A stretch of DNA of 64,000 nt from Sulfurimonas aquatica. GTDB lineage: Bacteria; Campylobacterota; Campylobacteria; Campylobacterales; Sulfurimonadaceae. Position 1 is the first letter of the stretch; each line of letters begins with the position of its first letter. The notes under the pieces were generated by a model. It saw only the letters and a program-made list of their open reading frames with translations. It ran no database searches and was not told where the DNA came from. Below are positions 8,676 to 17,214 of the stretch, piece after piece. The position numbers were made by a program, and so were the translations under genes. The stretch is from NCBI RefSeq assembly GCF_017357825.1, contig NZ_CP046072.1, positions 744,001-808,000 of the forward strand, given 5' to 3'.

Positions 8676-9230
8676 TTATTTTTTTTGAATTTCAAATAAT
8701 ATTTCCCATCGATTTATAAAGTTAACTTCAATTTCTTTATGGGAAATAAATTTTGTTGGTAAGACTACAGGTAATGGATCTGCAATATTTTGCCAATAAT
8801 CATTATTGTGTAAATAAGCATTTGCTTCTGTAACCATTATTGCTTTATCTATTTCTTTAAACTCTTCAGGAAATGGATATGGAATATTATATATTTTACT
8901 TATCTTTTGTATTGCTATTTTTTCTGACTTTATATATTCCGGAAATAAATGTTTATATGGAGTAGGTATATCAAGTCCTGTCATGCCTTCAAATACTTCA
9001 TGGATAAGAGACATTTTTGATAATAAATTTTTATCATAATCTCCTTGATAATGCTGCTGGAAATACTGATCCATTATTAAACAATGCTGCGCAACTGAAT
9101 AGAAAATATCTGTTTGAGACCAAAAACGACATATCCTAGAAAGTGTTTTTGCAATAACTTCAATATCAAAATCTTCATCCATTAAATCAAATGGATTTAT
9201 TCGTTTATTTTTTGAATTTATTACATGCAT
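8676..9230 (-). CDS. HD-superfamily phosphohydrolase-like protein
   Basis: A 184-residue relative of small HD nucleotidases (YfbR-like and phage HD hydrolases). The first His is in YSVAQHCLIM (His49). The signature that is normally HD reads LIHEVFEGMTGLDIPTPYK (His77-Glu78), with the adjoining family segment well kept. A later Asp in EIDKAIMVTEA fits the fourth ligand. The Asp-to-Glu change in the name-giving motif could alter the metal site or mean loss of activity. It is the first gene of the HD-comB-comA-VOC run. A role in dephosphorylating a nucleotide or sugar is possible but unproven. Confidence 0.65.
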   Translation of the reverse strand: MHVINSKNKRINPFDLMDEDFDIEVIAKTLSRICRFWSQTDIFYSVAQHCLIMDQYFQQHYQGDYDKNLLSKMSLIHEVFEGMTGLDIPTPYKHLFPEYIKSEKIAIQKISKIYNIPYPFPEEFKEIDKAIMVTEANAYLHNNDYWQNIADPLPVVLPTKFISHKEIEVNFINRWEILFEIQKK

Positions 9231-9466
9231 TTACAATATACCTTTTCCTGAATAGCAAGTTTATTTTTTAAATTAATTGAGGCCATCTATATCTTTTATA
9301 ATTTTTGGATATTATATCGAAATAAATGCGAGCTACTATAAAATAATTATTTAAAATAAGATATAAAAATTTGCAATATTTTGATTTTTACAGTATATTA
9401 ATTATATTTTTGCTACTAAAAATATGTAAAAAGTTTGAGCATACTAATTGAGAAGGGAGTGGTATT

Positions 9467-11677
9467 ATGTATAAAGTTGCACTAATTCAAAACCAGTCTG
9501 AAATGCTCCATTATGGTTATGCTGATGCTAGAACATTAATTAAAAACTTTGGTTATCAATTAGAATTATATACAGCAGATAATATTGATAATTTAGGTTT
9601 AGCATTATCAGATGATAAATATGATGCAATTATCATAGGTTCTAATTCCTTTAATGATAAAACAATACGTGAGGAATTTGAAAAAAATTATTTTATAAAT
9701 ATATTCCAAACTTGGATTCAGAGTAATGGTGGACGAGGATGTTTATGTATGCATCAATTGAGGCTTGCTAGTGAGAAAAATTCTTCTTTAATGTTTTTAC
9801 CAGAATATTTAAATAATGTATCAGCAGTCAAACGTTTGCCAGGGGAAAAATCAGCTGATGGTAATATTTCTTTTGGTTTTAAGGCTGAAAAACATAACCT
9901 CTGTTTGTATCCAAACAAAATAAACCCTCAAAATATTAAAAGAATAGCATTGGAGTATAAAAGTTTACCTGGAATTTATTGGCATTATTGGTCTAATGTT
10001 AATTTGTCAGATTGGGAAATATTGATTAATGACCTGAGTACTGATGAGAATTTCCGTCCATTAATTATTAACTCAAGAAAACCAGATCAAGGTCGCATTG
10101 TGCTAAGTGCTTTAACCCTAGATTGGCAAAAACAAGAAGATGTTTTACAAAATATATTGACTTACGTTGTTGAAGGGAAGCATAGTACAGCAATATTATC
10201 TAGTTATGATAATACAAATAGATCATTTGAATATTTTATGAGTATCTTAAGGTCAAAAAAAACTCCTTTTAGAAATTACAATATAAGTGATCAGTTAGAA
10301 ATATTGACGAACAGTATTCTTAATAACATCCATAATATATTACTTTTGGGTCCTAATATCAGTTTGTCTGAATTGCCATCAAATTTGTCCAAAAACGTCA
10401 AGGAAAAAGTAAATGAAGGAAAGTTAAAACTTATTAGTATTAAAGATACGGATGGTGATTTTAGTAGTTTTTCAGTTTTTGGTAGAGAACGTTCAGCGCA
10501 AGAGTTGTTATATGCTGCAGAATTAAAGATACAGTCAGAATTACATACAGGATACATAGATGGAAGTTTCTGGAGCACTATAGAAACATTACAAATATTG
10601 AATAATCTAGATAGATTACAAAGTTCCTATAAGCAATTTATTTCTAAAGTATTAATTTTAATGTCTAAACATGATAAAAATGGTTCTTATGACGAAGTTT
10701 TTGGTGCAACATGTGCACTACTATGGATACGTGGGATACATCTAGGTATTACATCGTATAAGACAGAAGAGACTTTTCAGTGGATAAAAGAAAGGATTTC
10801 AGAATATGAATCCAGGGAACAACTTCAGGCATACTTAATTATAATAGAATTAAAAATTGAATCAGCAGTAATAAATGAATTAGTTGAAAATATATTCAAA
10901 GGTATAGACTTTGATAGCTTAAGTGAAATTGACATAATAGTATATCTTAAGGCAATGATAGCTTCGAATAATACTAATTTTTTATTAAAATTAATTTTTC
11001 TGTTGAAAGATAAACAAAAAGAAAATGGTTCCTGGATTGATTTAGCTACTACGGCGACATCAATAAGTGTACTTATCGATATTTTATTACATATTCAACT
11101 TGATAAATTAGATAAAGCTAGTATCGAAAACATAATCTATAATGGAGTAAACTATATCCAGAATAGTTTACAAAGTGCTACTGTGAATGTAAATAATGAA
11201 TGTTATCCTTGGGATGGAAAAGCTAGCACAACGGTTAAATGTATTAATGCACTATTCAGATATGAAGAACTTATTAGTCTTCCAGTAAATGAACTTATTA
11301 AATTTATAACAAAAAACAAGAATAAAATATCTTCTATTTCTGATAGTCGACAAGCTTTATCTATACTGAACGAAATGAAAGACGAAAATACTAACTTAAT
11401 AAATAAATCAAATGAATTGAAAATTAAGCTTTTAAAGAAGTCAAAGATCTCAAGACTTAGTACGACATATATGTCCATTTCACTATTATTTGGATATATT
11501 TTATTAAGTATTATTATTGTACCTTTGTATAACCTTGGACCAGAATATAGTATTTCATTAATTAAAATAGTATTTATCGATGCATGGCCCTCTCATATTG
11601 CTATAATGGGAGCAATTGGAGCATTGTTAGCATTACCTATTAAAAAATGGTTTATTAATAATGATGAAAGAGAGTGA
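9467..11677 (+). CDS. Multidomain protein: ThuA/GATase-like N-terminus, helical toroid, C-terminal membrane anchor
   Basis: A 736-residue protein without a recognised name. Residues 1 to about 240 look like a class-I glutamine-amidotransferase/ThuA-type alpha/beta domain (VALIQNQSEML, DAIIIGSN, GGRGCLCMHQLRLA, then GRIVLSALTLDW). Residues of about 350-640 are helical repeats with the spacing and motifs of alpha/alpha-toroid prenyltransferase or terpene-cyclase folds: GSFWSTIETLQIL, KNGSYDEVFGATCALL, KENGSWIDLATTATS and WDGKASTTVKCINAL. Two hydrophobic segments near 660-680 and 700-725 would anchor it in the inner membrane. The start follows GAAGGGAG. It is the first gene of a three-gene operon with an acyltransferase and NagA. 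I do not recognise this domain order, so the function is open. Confidence 0.6.
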   Translation: MYKVALIQNQSEMLHYGYADARTLIKNFGYQLELYTADNIDNLGLALSDDKYDAIIIGSNSFNDKTIREEFEKNYFINIFQTWIQSNGGRGCLCMHQLRLASEKNSSLMFLPEYLNNVSAVKRLPGEKSADGNISFGFKAEKHNLCLYPNKINPQNIKRIALEYKSLPGIYWHYWSNVNLSDWEILINDLSTDENFRPLIINSRKPDQGRIVLSALTLDWQKQEDVLQNILTYVVEGKHSTAILSSYDNTNRSFEYFMSILRSKKTPFRNYNISDQLEILTNSILNNIHNILLLGPNISLSELPSNLSKNVKEKVNEGKLKLISIKDTDGDFSSFSVFGRERSAQELLYAAELKIQSELHTGYIDGSFWSTIETLQILNNLDRLQSSYKQFISKVLILMSKHDKNGSYDEVFGATCALLWIRGIHLGITSYKTEETFQWIKERISEYESREQLQAYLIIIELKIESAVINELVENIFKGIDFDSLSEIDIIVYLKAMIASNNTNFLLKLIFLLKDKQKENGSWIDLATTATSISVLIDILLHIQLDKLDKASIENIIYNGVNYIQNSLQSATVNVNNECYPWDGKASTTVKCINALFRYEELISLPVNELIKFITKNKNKISSISDSRQALSILNEMKDENTNLINKSNELKIKLLKKSKISRLSTTYMSISLLFGYILLSIIIVPLYNLGPEYSISLIKIVFIDAWPSHIAIMGAIGALLALPIKKWFINNDERE

Positions 11678-11678
11678 T

Positions 11679-12230
11679 ATGAGATATATAGATAAAGATG
11701 CTTTTGTATCAAAGAATGCGAAAATTATTGGTAATGGTTCCTTACATATAGAAGCACATGCCGTAATAGAAGACAATGTTTTAATTGACTTAGGTCAAGG
11801 AGGAACGATACGAATAGGATATCGATCTAAATTAAAATATGGTTGTGTGTTAAGATCCTATGATGGAAAGATAACTATACATGACAGATCCACTATTGGA
11901 GAGTACTCTATTTTAGCTGGGCACGGAGGATTAATAATTGGTAATGCAGTAATAATTGCAGGCCATTCCTATATCTCTGCCGCAGGACATATTTTTTCAG
12001 GCATGAATGACCATATAAGATTTCAAGGTGAGATTGCGAAAGGAATACAAATCGATGATGGAGTATGGATAGGAGCTCGTTGTGTAATTTTAGATGGTAC
12101 TCAACTTGGTGAGAATTCTATTATTGGAGCAGGTTCAATAGTTACTAAAAGTCTTAACAGTAATATGGTTTGCTACGGGAGTCCATGTCGTGAAGTATAT
12201 GATCGTTATATAAAAGAGGAGATAGTATGA
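11679..12230 (+). CDS. Left-handed beta-helix (hexapeptide) acyltransferase
   Basis: A 183-residue LbH protein with repeated hexapeptide turns (AFVSKNAKI, VIEDNVLIDL, STIGEYSILAG, GVWIGARCVILDG, QLGENSIIGAGSIVTKSL) and the usual end VCYGSPCREVYD. These proteins are usually trimeric O- or N-acetyltransferases using acetyl-CoA, often acting on sugars. The likely catalytic His is among HGGLI, GHSYIS and AAGHIF. An ATG 18 bases upstream would overlap the preceding gene. I prefer 11679 because GAAAGAGAG sits just ahead of it and it lies one base after the preceding stop. It overlaps nagA by 4 bases. Confidence 0.8.
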   Translation: MRYIDKDAFVSKNAKIIGNGSLHIEAHAVIEDNVLIDLGQGGTIRIGYRSKLKYGCVLRSYDGKITIHDRSTIGEYSILAGHGGLIIGNAVIIAGHSYISAAGHIFSGMNDHIRFQGEIAKGIQIDDGVWIGARCVILDGTQLGENSIIGAGSIVTKSLNSNMVCYGSPCREVYDRYIKEEIV

Positions 12231-13372
12231 TGTATGCATTTGTAAATTGTGATATTTTTAACGGTAGTGAATTTATTTATAATAAAGCTTTAGTTATTGA
12301 TGGAGAGAAAATCCATGGATTAATCCCTGAAGAGGAATTGGATAAATCAATTGAAATTATTAATTTAAATGGAAAAACAATATCCCCAGGTTTTATTGAT
12401 TTACAAGTAAACGGTGGAAATGGAATTTTATTTAATGATGAGCCTACTATAGAGGCAGTTAAAAAAATATACGATGGACATAAAAAATTTGGTACAACGG
12501 ATTTCTTACCAACATTTATTACAGGTTCATTAAAGGGCATGAAACAAGCTGTTGAATCTATTAATAAGTGCCTAAGTCTTAACTTAGATGGAGTATTAGG
12601 AATACATTTTGAAGGTCCATTTCTTAATCAAGCAAAAGCTGGTGTTCATGAAAAAAAATATATACGTGAAAGTAATGTTGATGATATAGAAGCGATATCT
12701 AAAATTAGTAATGGAATTACTATGCTAACTCTTGCTCCAGAAGTTGTACCAAGTGAATTAATATTAAGTTTACAAAAAAAAGGAATATTTATTTCAATAG
12801 GGCATACAAATGCAACATATGAAGAAGCTATGAATGCTTTTTCTTCTGGTGCTTCATGTTCTACACATTTATATAATGCTATGACTTCATTAGAATCAAG
12901 AGCACCAGGTGTTGTTGGTGCTTCACTAGATAATGATAAAGCATGGACAAATATTATTGTTGATGGTATTCATTCTAGTTATGCTTCTGTACGAGTCGCT
13001 ATGAAAGCGAAAGCAAAACGAAAACTTTTTTTAGTTACTGATGCTATGCCTCCCGTGGGAGGAGAAGGTGACGATTTTAGAATAGGTGATTACAATATTT
13101 CTGTTAAGAATGGTAAATGTGTTACAATGGGTGATACCCTCGCTGGGTCTTCATTAGATATGGCATCTGCCGTTAGAAACTGTATACAGCATGTTGGTAT
13201 TGATAAAGGAGAAGCATTAAGAATGGCTTCTACTTATCCGGCTGAATTTATTAAATTAGATAACCGTATAGGTCATATTAAAAGCGGATATGATGCTAAT
13301 CTTGCGATATTTAATAATCAAATCCAAGTTTCAGCAGTTGTGGTAAAAGGCAAATATGAACTATTTACATAA
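12227..13372 (+). CDS. nagA: N-acetylglucosamine-6-phosphate deacetylase
   Basis: Amidohydrolase (381 aa) hydrolysing GlcNAc-6-P to GlcN-6-P and acetate in the cytoplasm. The family motifs are clear: PGFIDLQVNGGNG (about 56-68), HFEGPFL, the metal His in ISIGHTNATYEEA and STHLYNAMTSL, and the catalytic Asp in LVTDAMPPVGG. GDTLAGSSLDMASAV and SGYDANLAIF close the protein. The first metal site has QVN rather than HxH, as in the E. coli type. No nagB or GlcNAc transporter lies near. Instead it is translationally coupled to an acyltransferase and a membrane protein, suggesting a role in an amino-sugar pathway rather than plain GlcNAc catabolism. Confidence 0.88.
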   Translation: MMYAFVNCDIFNGSEFIYNKALVIDGEKIHGLIPEEELDKSIEIINLNGKTISPGFIDLQVNGGNGILFNDEPTIEAVKKIYDGHKKFGTTDFLPTFITGSLKGMKQAVESINKCLSLNLDGVLGIHFEGPFLNQAKAGVHEKKYIRESNVDDIEAISKISNGITMLTLAPEVVPSELILSLQKKGIFISIGHTNATYEEAMNAFSSGASCSTHLYNAMTSLESRAPGVVGASLDNDKAWTNIIVDGIHSSYASVRVAMKAKAKRKLFLVTDAMPPVGGEGDDFRIGDYNISVKNGKCVTMGDTLAGSSLDMASAVRNCIQHVGIDKGEALRMASTYPAEFIKLDNRIGHIKSGYDANLAIFNNQIQVSAVVVKGKYELFT

Positions 13373-13384
13373 TAACTATACTAA

Positions 13385-13427
13385 ACCCCTAAAACTAAAT
13401 AGTAGTATATTTTAGTTTTTCAGGGGT
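13385..13427 (+). terminator. Hairpin after nagA
   Basis: An inverted repeat pairs ACCCCT and ACTAAA with TTTAGT and AGGGGT, starting 12 bases after the nagA stop. It can end the 9467-13372 operon, although there is no strong T run after the outer stem. Confidence 0.6.
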
Positions 13428-13841
13428 CACGAATCAAATAACTGATTTATATTATGATTAATTTTTTTTATTGCACTATCTGTAAAAAAATGCTTGGCAC
13501 ATGTTATATAAGTAATAGGAGCTTTTCAGAATATTAAACGTCCACAAAACCGGTCACTAAACTTCATTTAATTTCCTAAAAAACAGGAAAATTTCAAAAA
13601 TAGAAGCCTTTGTTTCCCGTTATTTCCGGCAAGTGTAGGAAAAGATGGGTAATCATAATAGACCCAGACTTTTATGTTCATAATATCTACTTTTTACGGC
13701 TATTATCCGGTACTATTTACACAACTGGGTATCGACATAAATAACTTTACAGAGTAAAAATTTTAGAGAGAAAATATAAAAGGTTAAATAAAGCCCTATA
13801 TTACGAGAGTTAACTGAGTTTTGAAGAAAATATTATTTTGT
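13428..13841. other. Non-coding stretch before the island edge
   Basis: About 410 bases between the nagA hairpin and the first attachment-site copy. No convincing reading frame, RNA gene or terminal repeat was found. It may hold decayed mobile-element sequence. Confidence 0.4.
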
Positions 13842-13860
13842 ATCCAGTATCCGGAGCCAC
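13842..13860 (+). repeat. tRNA-Asn 3'-end copy A (att-like)
   Basis: Contains the 18-base core tccagtatccggagccac, identical to the 3' end of tRNA-Asn including CCA and one more C. It marks the left edge of the large inverted repeat. The next bases are aac, as in copies B, C and D but not at the tRNA itself. Confidence 0.8.
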
Positions 13861-13912
13861 AACAATTTAAACTCCTAAATCATTGAACTTCAACCAACTT
13901 TTTTAACATTCG

Positions 13913-14236
13913 GTGTCATTTCGGTGCTATCAGGTATATAAAATTGGAAGCCTTGCAATTAATATTAAAGACTACTCATCTGCTTTTATCCCACAAGTAT
14001 ATTCATTGCCAAACCTAAAAAAGTTAAGCCTATATATCCAAAAGGATCCTAGAGATTTTCATATGTACAAGAAGTTAAAAATGCTACAAGAACATGATAA
14101 TATAGATGTAATCGAAATCATATCTGAGGGTTACGAATTACCTATACAGATTAACAGTTTACTTAATAGACAAGGGTTTATAAACTATAAGGCAGAAAGA
14201 GATAATTACAATACTTCTTTTACCTTTTCAAAGTGA
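13913..14236 (+). CDS. Hypothetical protein, left copy
   Basis: A 107-codon frame starting at GTG, with no family recognised and no membrane segment. The first part overlaps att-proximal repeat-like DNA, so the true start may be a later Met (for example in MYKKLKML). An identical copy lies in the right arm. It could be a remnant of a longer island gene. Confidence 0.35.
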   Translation: MSFRCYQVYKIGSLAINIKDYSSAFIPQVYSLPNLKKLSLYIQKDPRDFHMYKKLKMLQEHDNIDVIEIISEGYELPIQINSLLNRQGFINYKAERDNYNTSFTFSK

Positions 14237-14345
14237 AAGAAAGCTGGATATGATGAAAATCCACTTTTAAAAATGATTAAAGGCAACCTTCTGAAGTTAC
14301 CACTCCACTTATATTTGGAACAAAATATAAAATCAATAGTGAGTT

Positions 14346-14624
14346 TCAATAAAGATTTTCACGATAAATTGTGAGGATTTCTATACCCTCATCTGAGATA
14401 CGGTATATAATACTAAAACCTTGATACACTAGTTTCCTAGTATTTGGTGCTAATTCCTCACTAGGTCTACCTGCTTGGGGAAAATGACTAAGAGTCTGGG
14501 TAATATATTGACGCAATTTTTTTACATAAACAACAGTCGTTTTTTTTGATTCACTTTGTTGATAGATATATTCTGCTAATGCTTCAAGCCTTTGATATGC
14601 TTTTTGAGAAAAATTAATTTTCAT
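14346..14624 (-). CDS. RelE/ParE-family toxin, left copy
   Basis: A 92-residue toxin of the RelE/ParE superfamily: INFSQKAYQRLEALAEYIYQQ at the start, LSHFPQAGRPSEEL in the middle, and LVYQGFSIIYRISDEGIEILTIYR forming the terminal beta strands. It overlaps its antitoxin gene by 11 bases. RelE members cut ribosome-bound mRNA and ParE members poison gyrase; the sequence alone does not decide between them. An identical copy is present in the right arm. Confidence 0.85.
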   Translation of the reverse strand: MKINFSQKAYQRLEALAEYIYQQSESKKTTVVYVKKLRQYITQTLSHFPQAGRPSEELAPNTRKLVYQGFSIIYRISDEGIEILTIYRENLY

Positions 14625-14868
14625 ATTTAGCTAAAACCTTATCAAAAGCTTCTTCAATACTGATAATATCACCTCTTTGGATTTCTTCTATTGACTCTTG
14701 TACTTCACGTTTCAAAGCAGCATGAGTTCTATTATATTCATCAAGTGAAATTAATACAACACTTTTATCATTTTTAGTGGTTATGATAATTTCTTCATCA
14801 TTATCACATGCATCATCAATCAGAGTCTTGAGATTGTTACGGGCATTTGTATAGTTTACAGCTTGCAT
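14614..14868 (-). CDS. Phd/YefM-family antitoxin, left copy
   Basis: An 84-residue antitoxin with the Phd/YefM N-terminal DNA-binding fold (VNYTNARNNLKTLIDDACDN, then IITTKNDKSVVLISLDEYNR) and a charged C-terminal tail that would wrap the toxin. It is upstream of and overlaps the toxin gene. A palindromic operator lies just upstream, as expected for autoregulation by the complex. Confidence 0.88.
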   Translation of the reverse strand: MQAVNYTNARNNLKTLIDDACDNDEEIIITTKNDKSVVLISLDEYNRTHAALKREVQESIEEIQRGDIISIEEAFDKVLAKYEN

Positions 14869-14891
14869 ATTAATCCTTCTGTGTGTTTATA

Positions 14892-14907
14892 TGACAGGTT
14901 TCTGTCA
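14892..14907. promoter_or_regulatory. Probable toxin-antitoxin operator, left copy
   Basis: The 16-base palindrome tgacaggtttctgtca (arms tgacag and ctgtca) lies 23 bases upstream of the antitoxin start, next to a TAAAAT-like -10. This is the usual place for Phd/YefM autorepression. A mirrored copy is at 22903-22918. Confidence 0.6.
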
Positions 14908-15008
14908 TTTTAGCATATTTATTCAAAAATTTACACCTTATTCTATTTTGAGCTATATAGTAGACTTTTATATGTCATAAATAGTAATTCCAACACAAAG
15001 GATTTATT

Positions 15009-15358
15009 ATGTATGTAAGATATGCAAGAGTTTCAACTTTAAGCCAAAATCTTGAGAATCAAATAGACCTACTTAAAGATGCCGGCTGTAAAAAGATCTT
15101 CTCAGAAAAAAGATTTGGTAAAAATAAAGCTAATCGTGAACAGTTTAATATTATGATGGACTTCGTTCGAGAAGGAATTGAAGCTGCAAAGAAAAAGGAG
15201 TTCAATTTGGAAGAAAAGCTATTCTAAATAGCAAAGAGAAAAATGTCATATATAAAGAACATGAAAAAGGAAAGTCTGTAGCATGGTTGTCAAAATTCTT
15301 TCATGTTGCTCGTAATACAATCTATAGAGCTATTAAAGATGTAGCTAAAAAGAAATAG
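15009..15358 (+). pseudogene. Serine resolvase relic, left copy (71-codon deletion plus frameshift)
   Basis: Begins as a small serine recombinase ([20 protein letters not shown], with the catalytic-site Ser in RVS). Relative to the right copy it lacks 213 bases, exactly 71 codons, between two similar VREG-coding stretches, removing the core of the catalytic domain. After AAKKK one G is missing from a G run, so the frame ends at LEEKLF. In the correct frame the DNA continues as a helix-turn-helix end (KSVAWLSKFFHVARNTIYRAI) to 15358. Not functional as it stands. Confidence 0.8.
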
Positions 15359-15694
15359 TCAAATTGACTACTTCATAATGTTCCAAAATCCAGTTCTATT
15401 TGGAACATTCTTTTTGTTACGAAAGTCTGTTCCAAATATAAGACTTTATGAGGTTTAAGTTTAAAATCGTTTCGAATACTGAATATAACATATTTTATTC
15501 TGCAAAATTTAGTTGAGTCCCCTAATATATGGTATTTCTAGTACCATTGAGTTTTCACTTAATTTAACTCTTCGCTTGACATAGTTTAGTCCTCAGAAAA
15601 ATATAATCATCATATGAATAACAACAAAAAATCTGAACCCAACAAATGAAAATTCTTAAAGAGACATAATCAAGATAATAAGCATATTAATAGT
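15359..15694. other. Non-coding gap after the resolvase relic
   Basis: About 335 bases with no gene seen. The first 70 bases resemble, with differences, the reverse complement of 22165-22240. They include short inverted copies of the word gttccaaat that also occur near the toxin genes. Confidence 0.45.
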
Positions 15695-17005
15695 TTAGAG
15701 TGGCAGCTGAATAATAAATTTCGCTCCATTTTCAGTATTACTAACAGATAATTTACCTTTACAATGCTCTTCTATAATGGTCTTAGACATATAAAGTCCT
15801 AGGCCAGTGCCATCTTTTTCGCATTTAGTACTAAAATAGGGATCAAATATCTTTAAAACACATTCCTTGGGAATTCCTCCAGCATTATCTTCGATACTTA
15901 AAATCGCATAATTATCGTTTTTGTAAGAACTTATCCATATTTTTGGACTTAATATTTGCTCTTTAAGTATCGCGTCCGCCGCGTTATTTATGATATTTAA
16001 AACCACCTGTCTAATTTCATTGATATAGGTATTTAACTTAACGTTCGGATGTAAGGATTCTTTCTCAATACTGATTTTCTTTAAATCAAAAATTGGAGCC
16101 ATTATCTCAAGGCTGCTGTCAACAATTTCCTGCAAGGTTGTTTCTTGAGCCTCTTGCTTTACTTTAAAAAAATCACGAAAATCATCAATCGTAGAAGAAA
16201 GGTACTGAGAAAGAGAACTAATCGACTCCAGTCGTTCCTGGAAAAATTCTTTTTTATACTGATCCATCATAATGTCAAGACTCAGCGTTCCAGTAATTGC
16301 GGAGATAGAAGAGAGTGGCTGTCGCCATTGATGAGCTATCATACTTATCATCTCTCCCATCTGTGCCAATCGAGACTGTTGGAGCATATGGGCACTCTGT
16401 ATTTTTACTTTTTTGTCAAGGTCTTTATTAATTGCGAGTAAAGAATTATTCTTCGATTTAATTTCTTTTTCCGCTGGCAGAAAAATAAAGAAAGCCTCAA
16501 CAAGTAAAAGTATTAAGAGAAGTATTAAAATTAAAGTTTCAAGGTTTTCAATTTTATGTGTGCTCTCTTCACTCTTTCTTTGAATGGAAAGGACAAAATT
16601 ATTGATAGATTCAGATAACTTTTGATACTCATTTTCCAAGCTATCAATTTCTATCCTAGACGGAGTGGTAAGGAGTTTTTTCGCATGTTCAATATACCGT
16701 TTTTTATCTTTGAGTTCAAAGACATATCCTATTTTTTTAAGAATAACTTCATTCTGTTCAAATTCATTTATTGTTTTTTCAAGTAGCTCATTATATTTTG
16801 AATTTTTGAGGTCGAAACTTTCAGTCGTATATAGTAATATCTTTGTAACAAGCATTCTCTCTTTGCCACTTAAGTTGATAACTTCGGCATATTTAGCATG
16901 GTCTTTGATCAAAATAATGACGCTAAAATAGAATAAGAGTGAAAATGAAGCAATCAAAAGGAGAGCTAATGTATATCGCATTCTAAAACTTAAGGAAATA
17001 TTCAT
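15695..17005 (-). CDS. Membrane sensor histidine kinase
   Basis: A 436-residue kinase. An N-terminal membrane helix (about 10-32) is followed by a periplasmic four-helix sensor reminiscent of the PilJ/NarX type (VINLSGKERMLVTKI near 42-56). A second membrane helix lies near 155-177, then a coiled linker, the phospho-acceptor H-box MIAHQWRQPLSSI, and the ATPase N, G1 and G2 boxes (NIINNAADAI, IEDNAGGIP, GTGLGLYMSK). No response regulator is adjacent, so the kinase is an orphan on the island. The sensed signal is unknown; NarX-type input domains often bind small anions. Confidence 0.85.
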   Translation of the reverse strand: MNISLSFRMRYTLALLLIASFSLLFYFSVIILIKDHAKYAEVINLSGKERMLVTKILLYTTESFDLKNSKYNELLEKTINEFEQNEVILKKIGYVFELKDKKRYIEHAKKLLTTPSRIEIDSLENEYQKLSESINNFVLSIQRKSEESTHKIENLETLILILLLILLLVEAFFIFLPAEKEIKSKNNSLLAINKDLDKKVKIQSAHMLQQSRLAQMGEMISMIAHQWRQPLSSISAITGTLSLDIMMDQYKKEFFQERLESISSLSQYLSSTIDDFRDFFKVKQEAQETTLQEIVDSSLEIMAPIFDLKKISIEKESLHPNVKLNTYINEIRQVVLNIINNAADAILKEQILSPKIWISSYKNDNYAILSIEDNAGGIPKECVLKIFDPYFSTKCEKDGTGLGLYMSKTIIEEHCKGKLSVSNTENGAKFIIQLPL

Positions 17006-17214
17006 ATAACCTTCCTTTCAATAGTTGTATTTTAAGAATAAGTATCTATCACTATACTGTTTGAAACATCAATAATACATTAACAAAATTTAATTAAGTA
17101 AAATTTTTAATGTTCTTACACAGAGTATAGCACTAACAAAAAGAAATACTTATAAATAATTGGATAAATTTTAATCAACTAAACTATGACTCTTCTTTGT
17201 GTATAACAACTTGT

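Larger units (their letters stand above)
13842..15039 (+). repeat. Left arm of a 1.2-kb inverted repeat
   Basis: These 1198 bases match the reverse complement of 22771-23968 without any difference I could find; paired positions sum to 37810 throughout. The arm holds att copy A, a 107-codon reading frame, a complete toxin-antitoxin module and the start of a resolvase gene. Beyond 15039 the two sides still resemble each other but diverge at once. Confidence 0.85.

Noticed and set aside
11661-11678. Earlier in-frame ATG for the hexapeptide acyltransferase
   Set aside because: It overlaps the preceding gene and lacks a ribosome site; GAAAGAGAG precedes the ATG at 11679.
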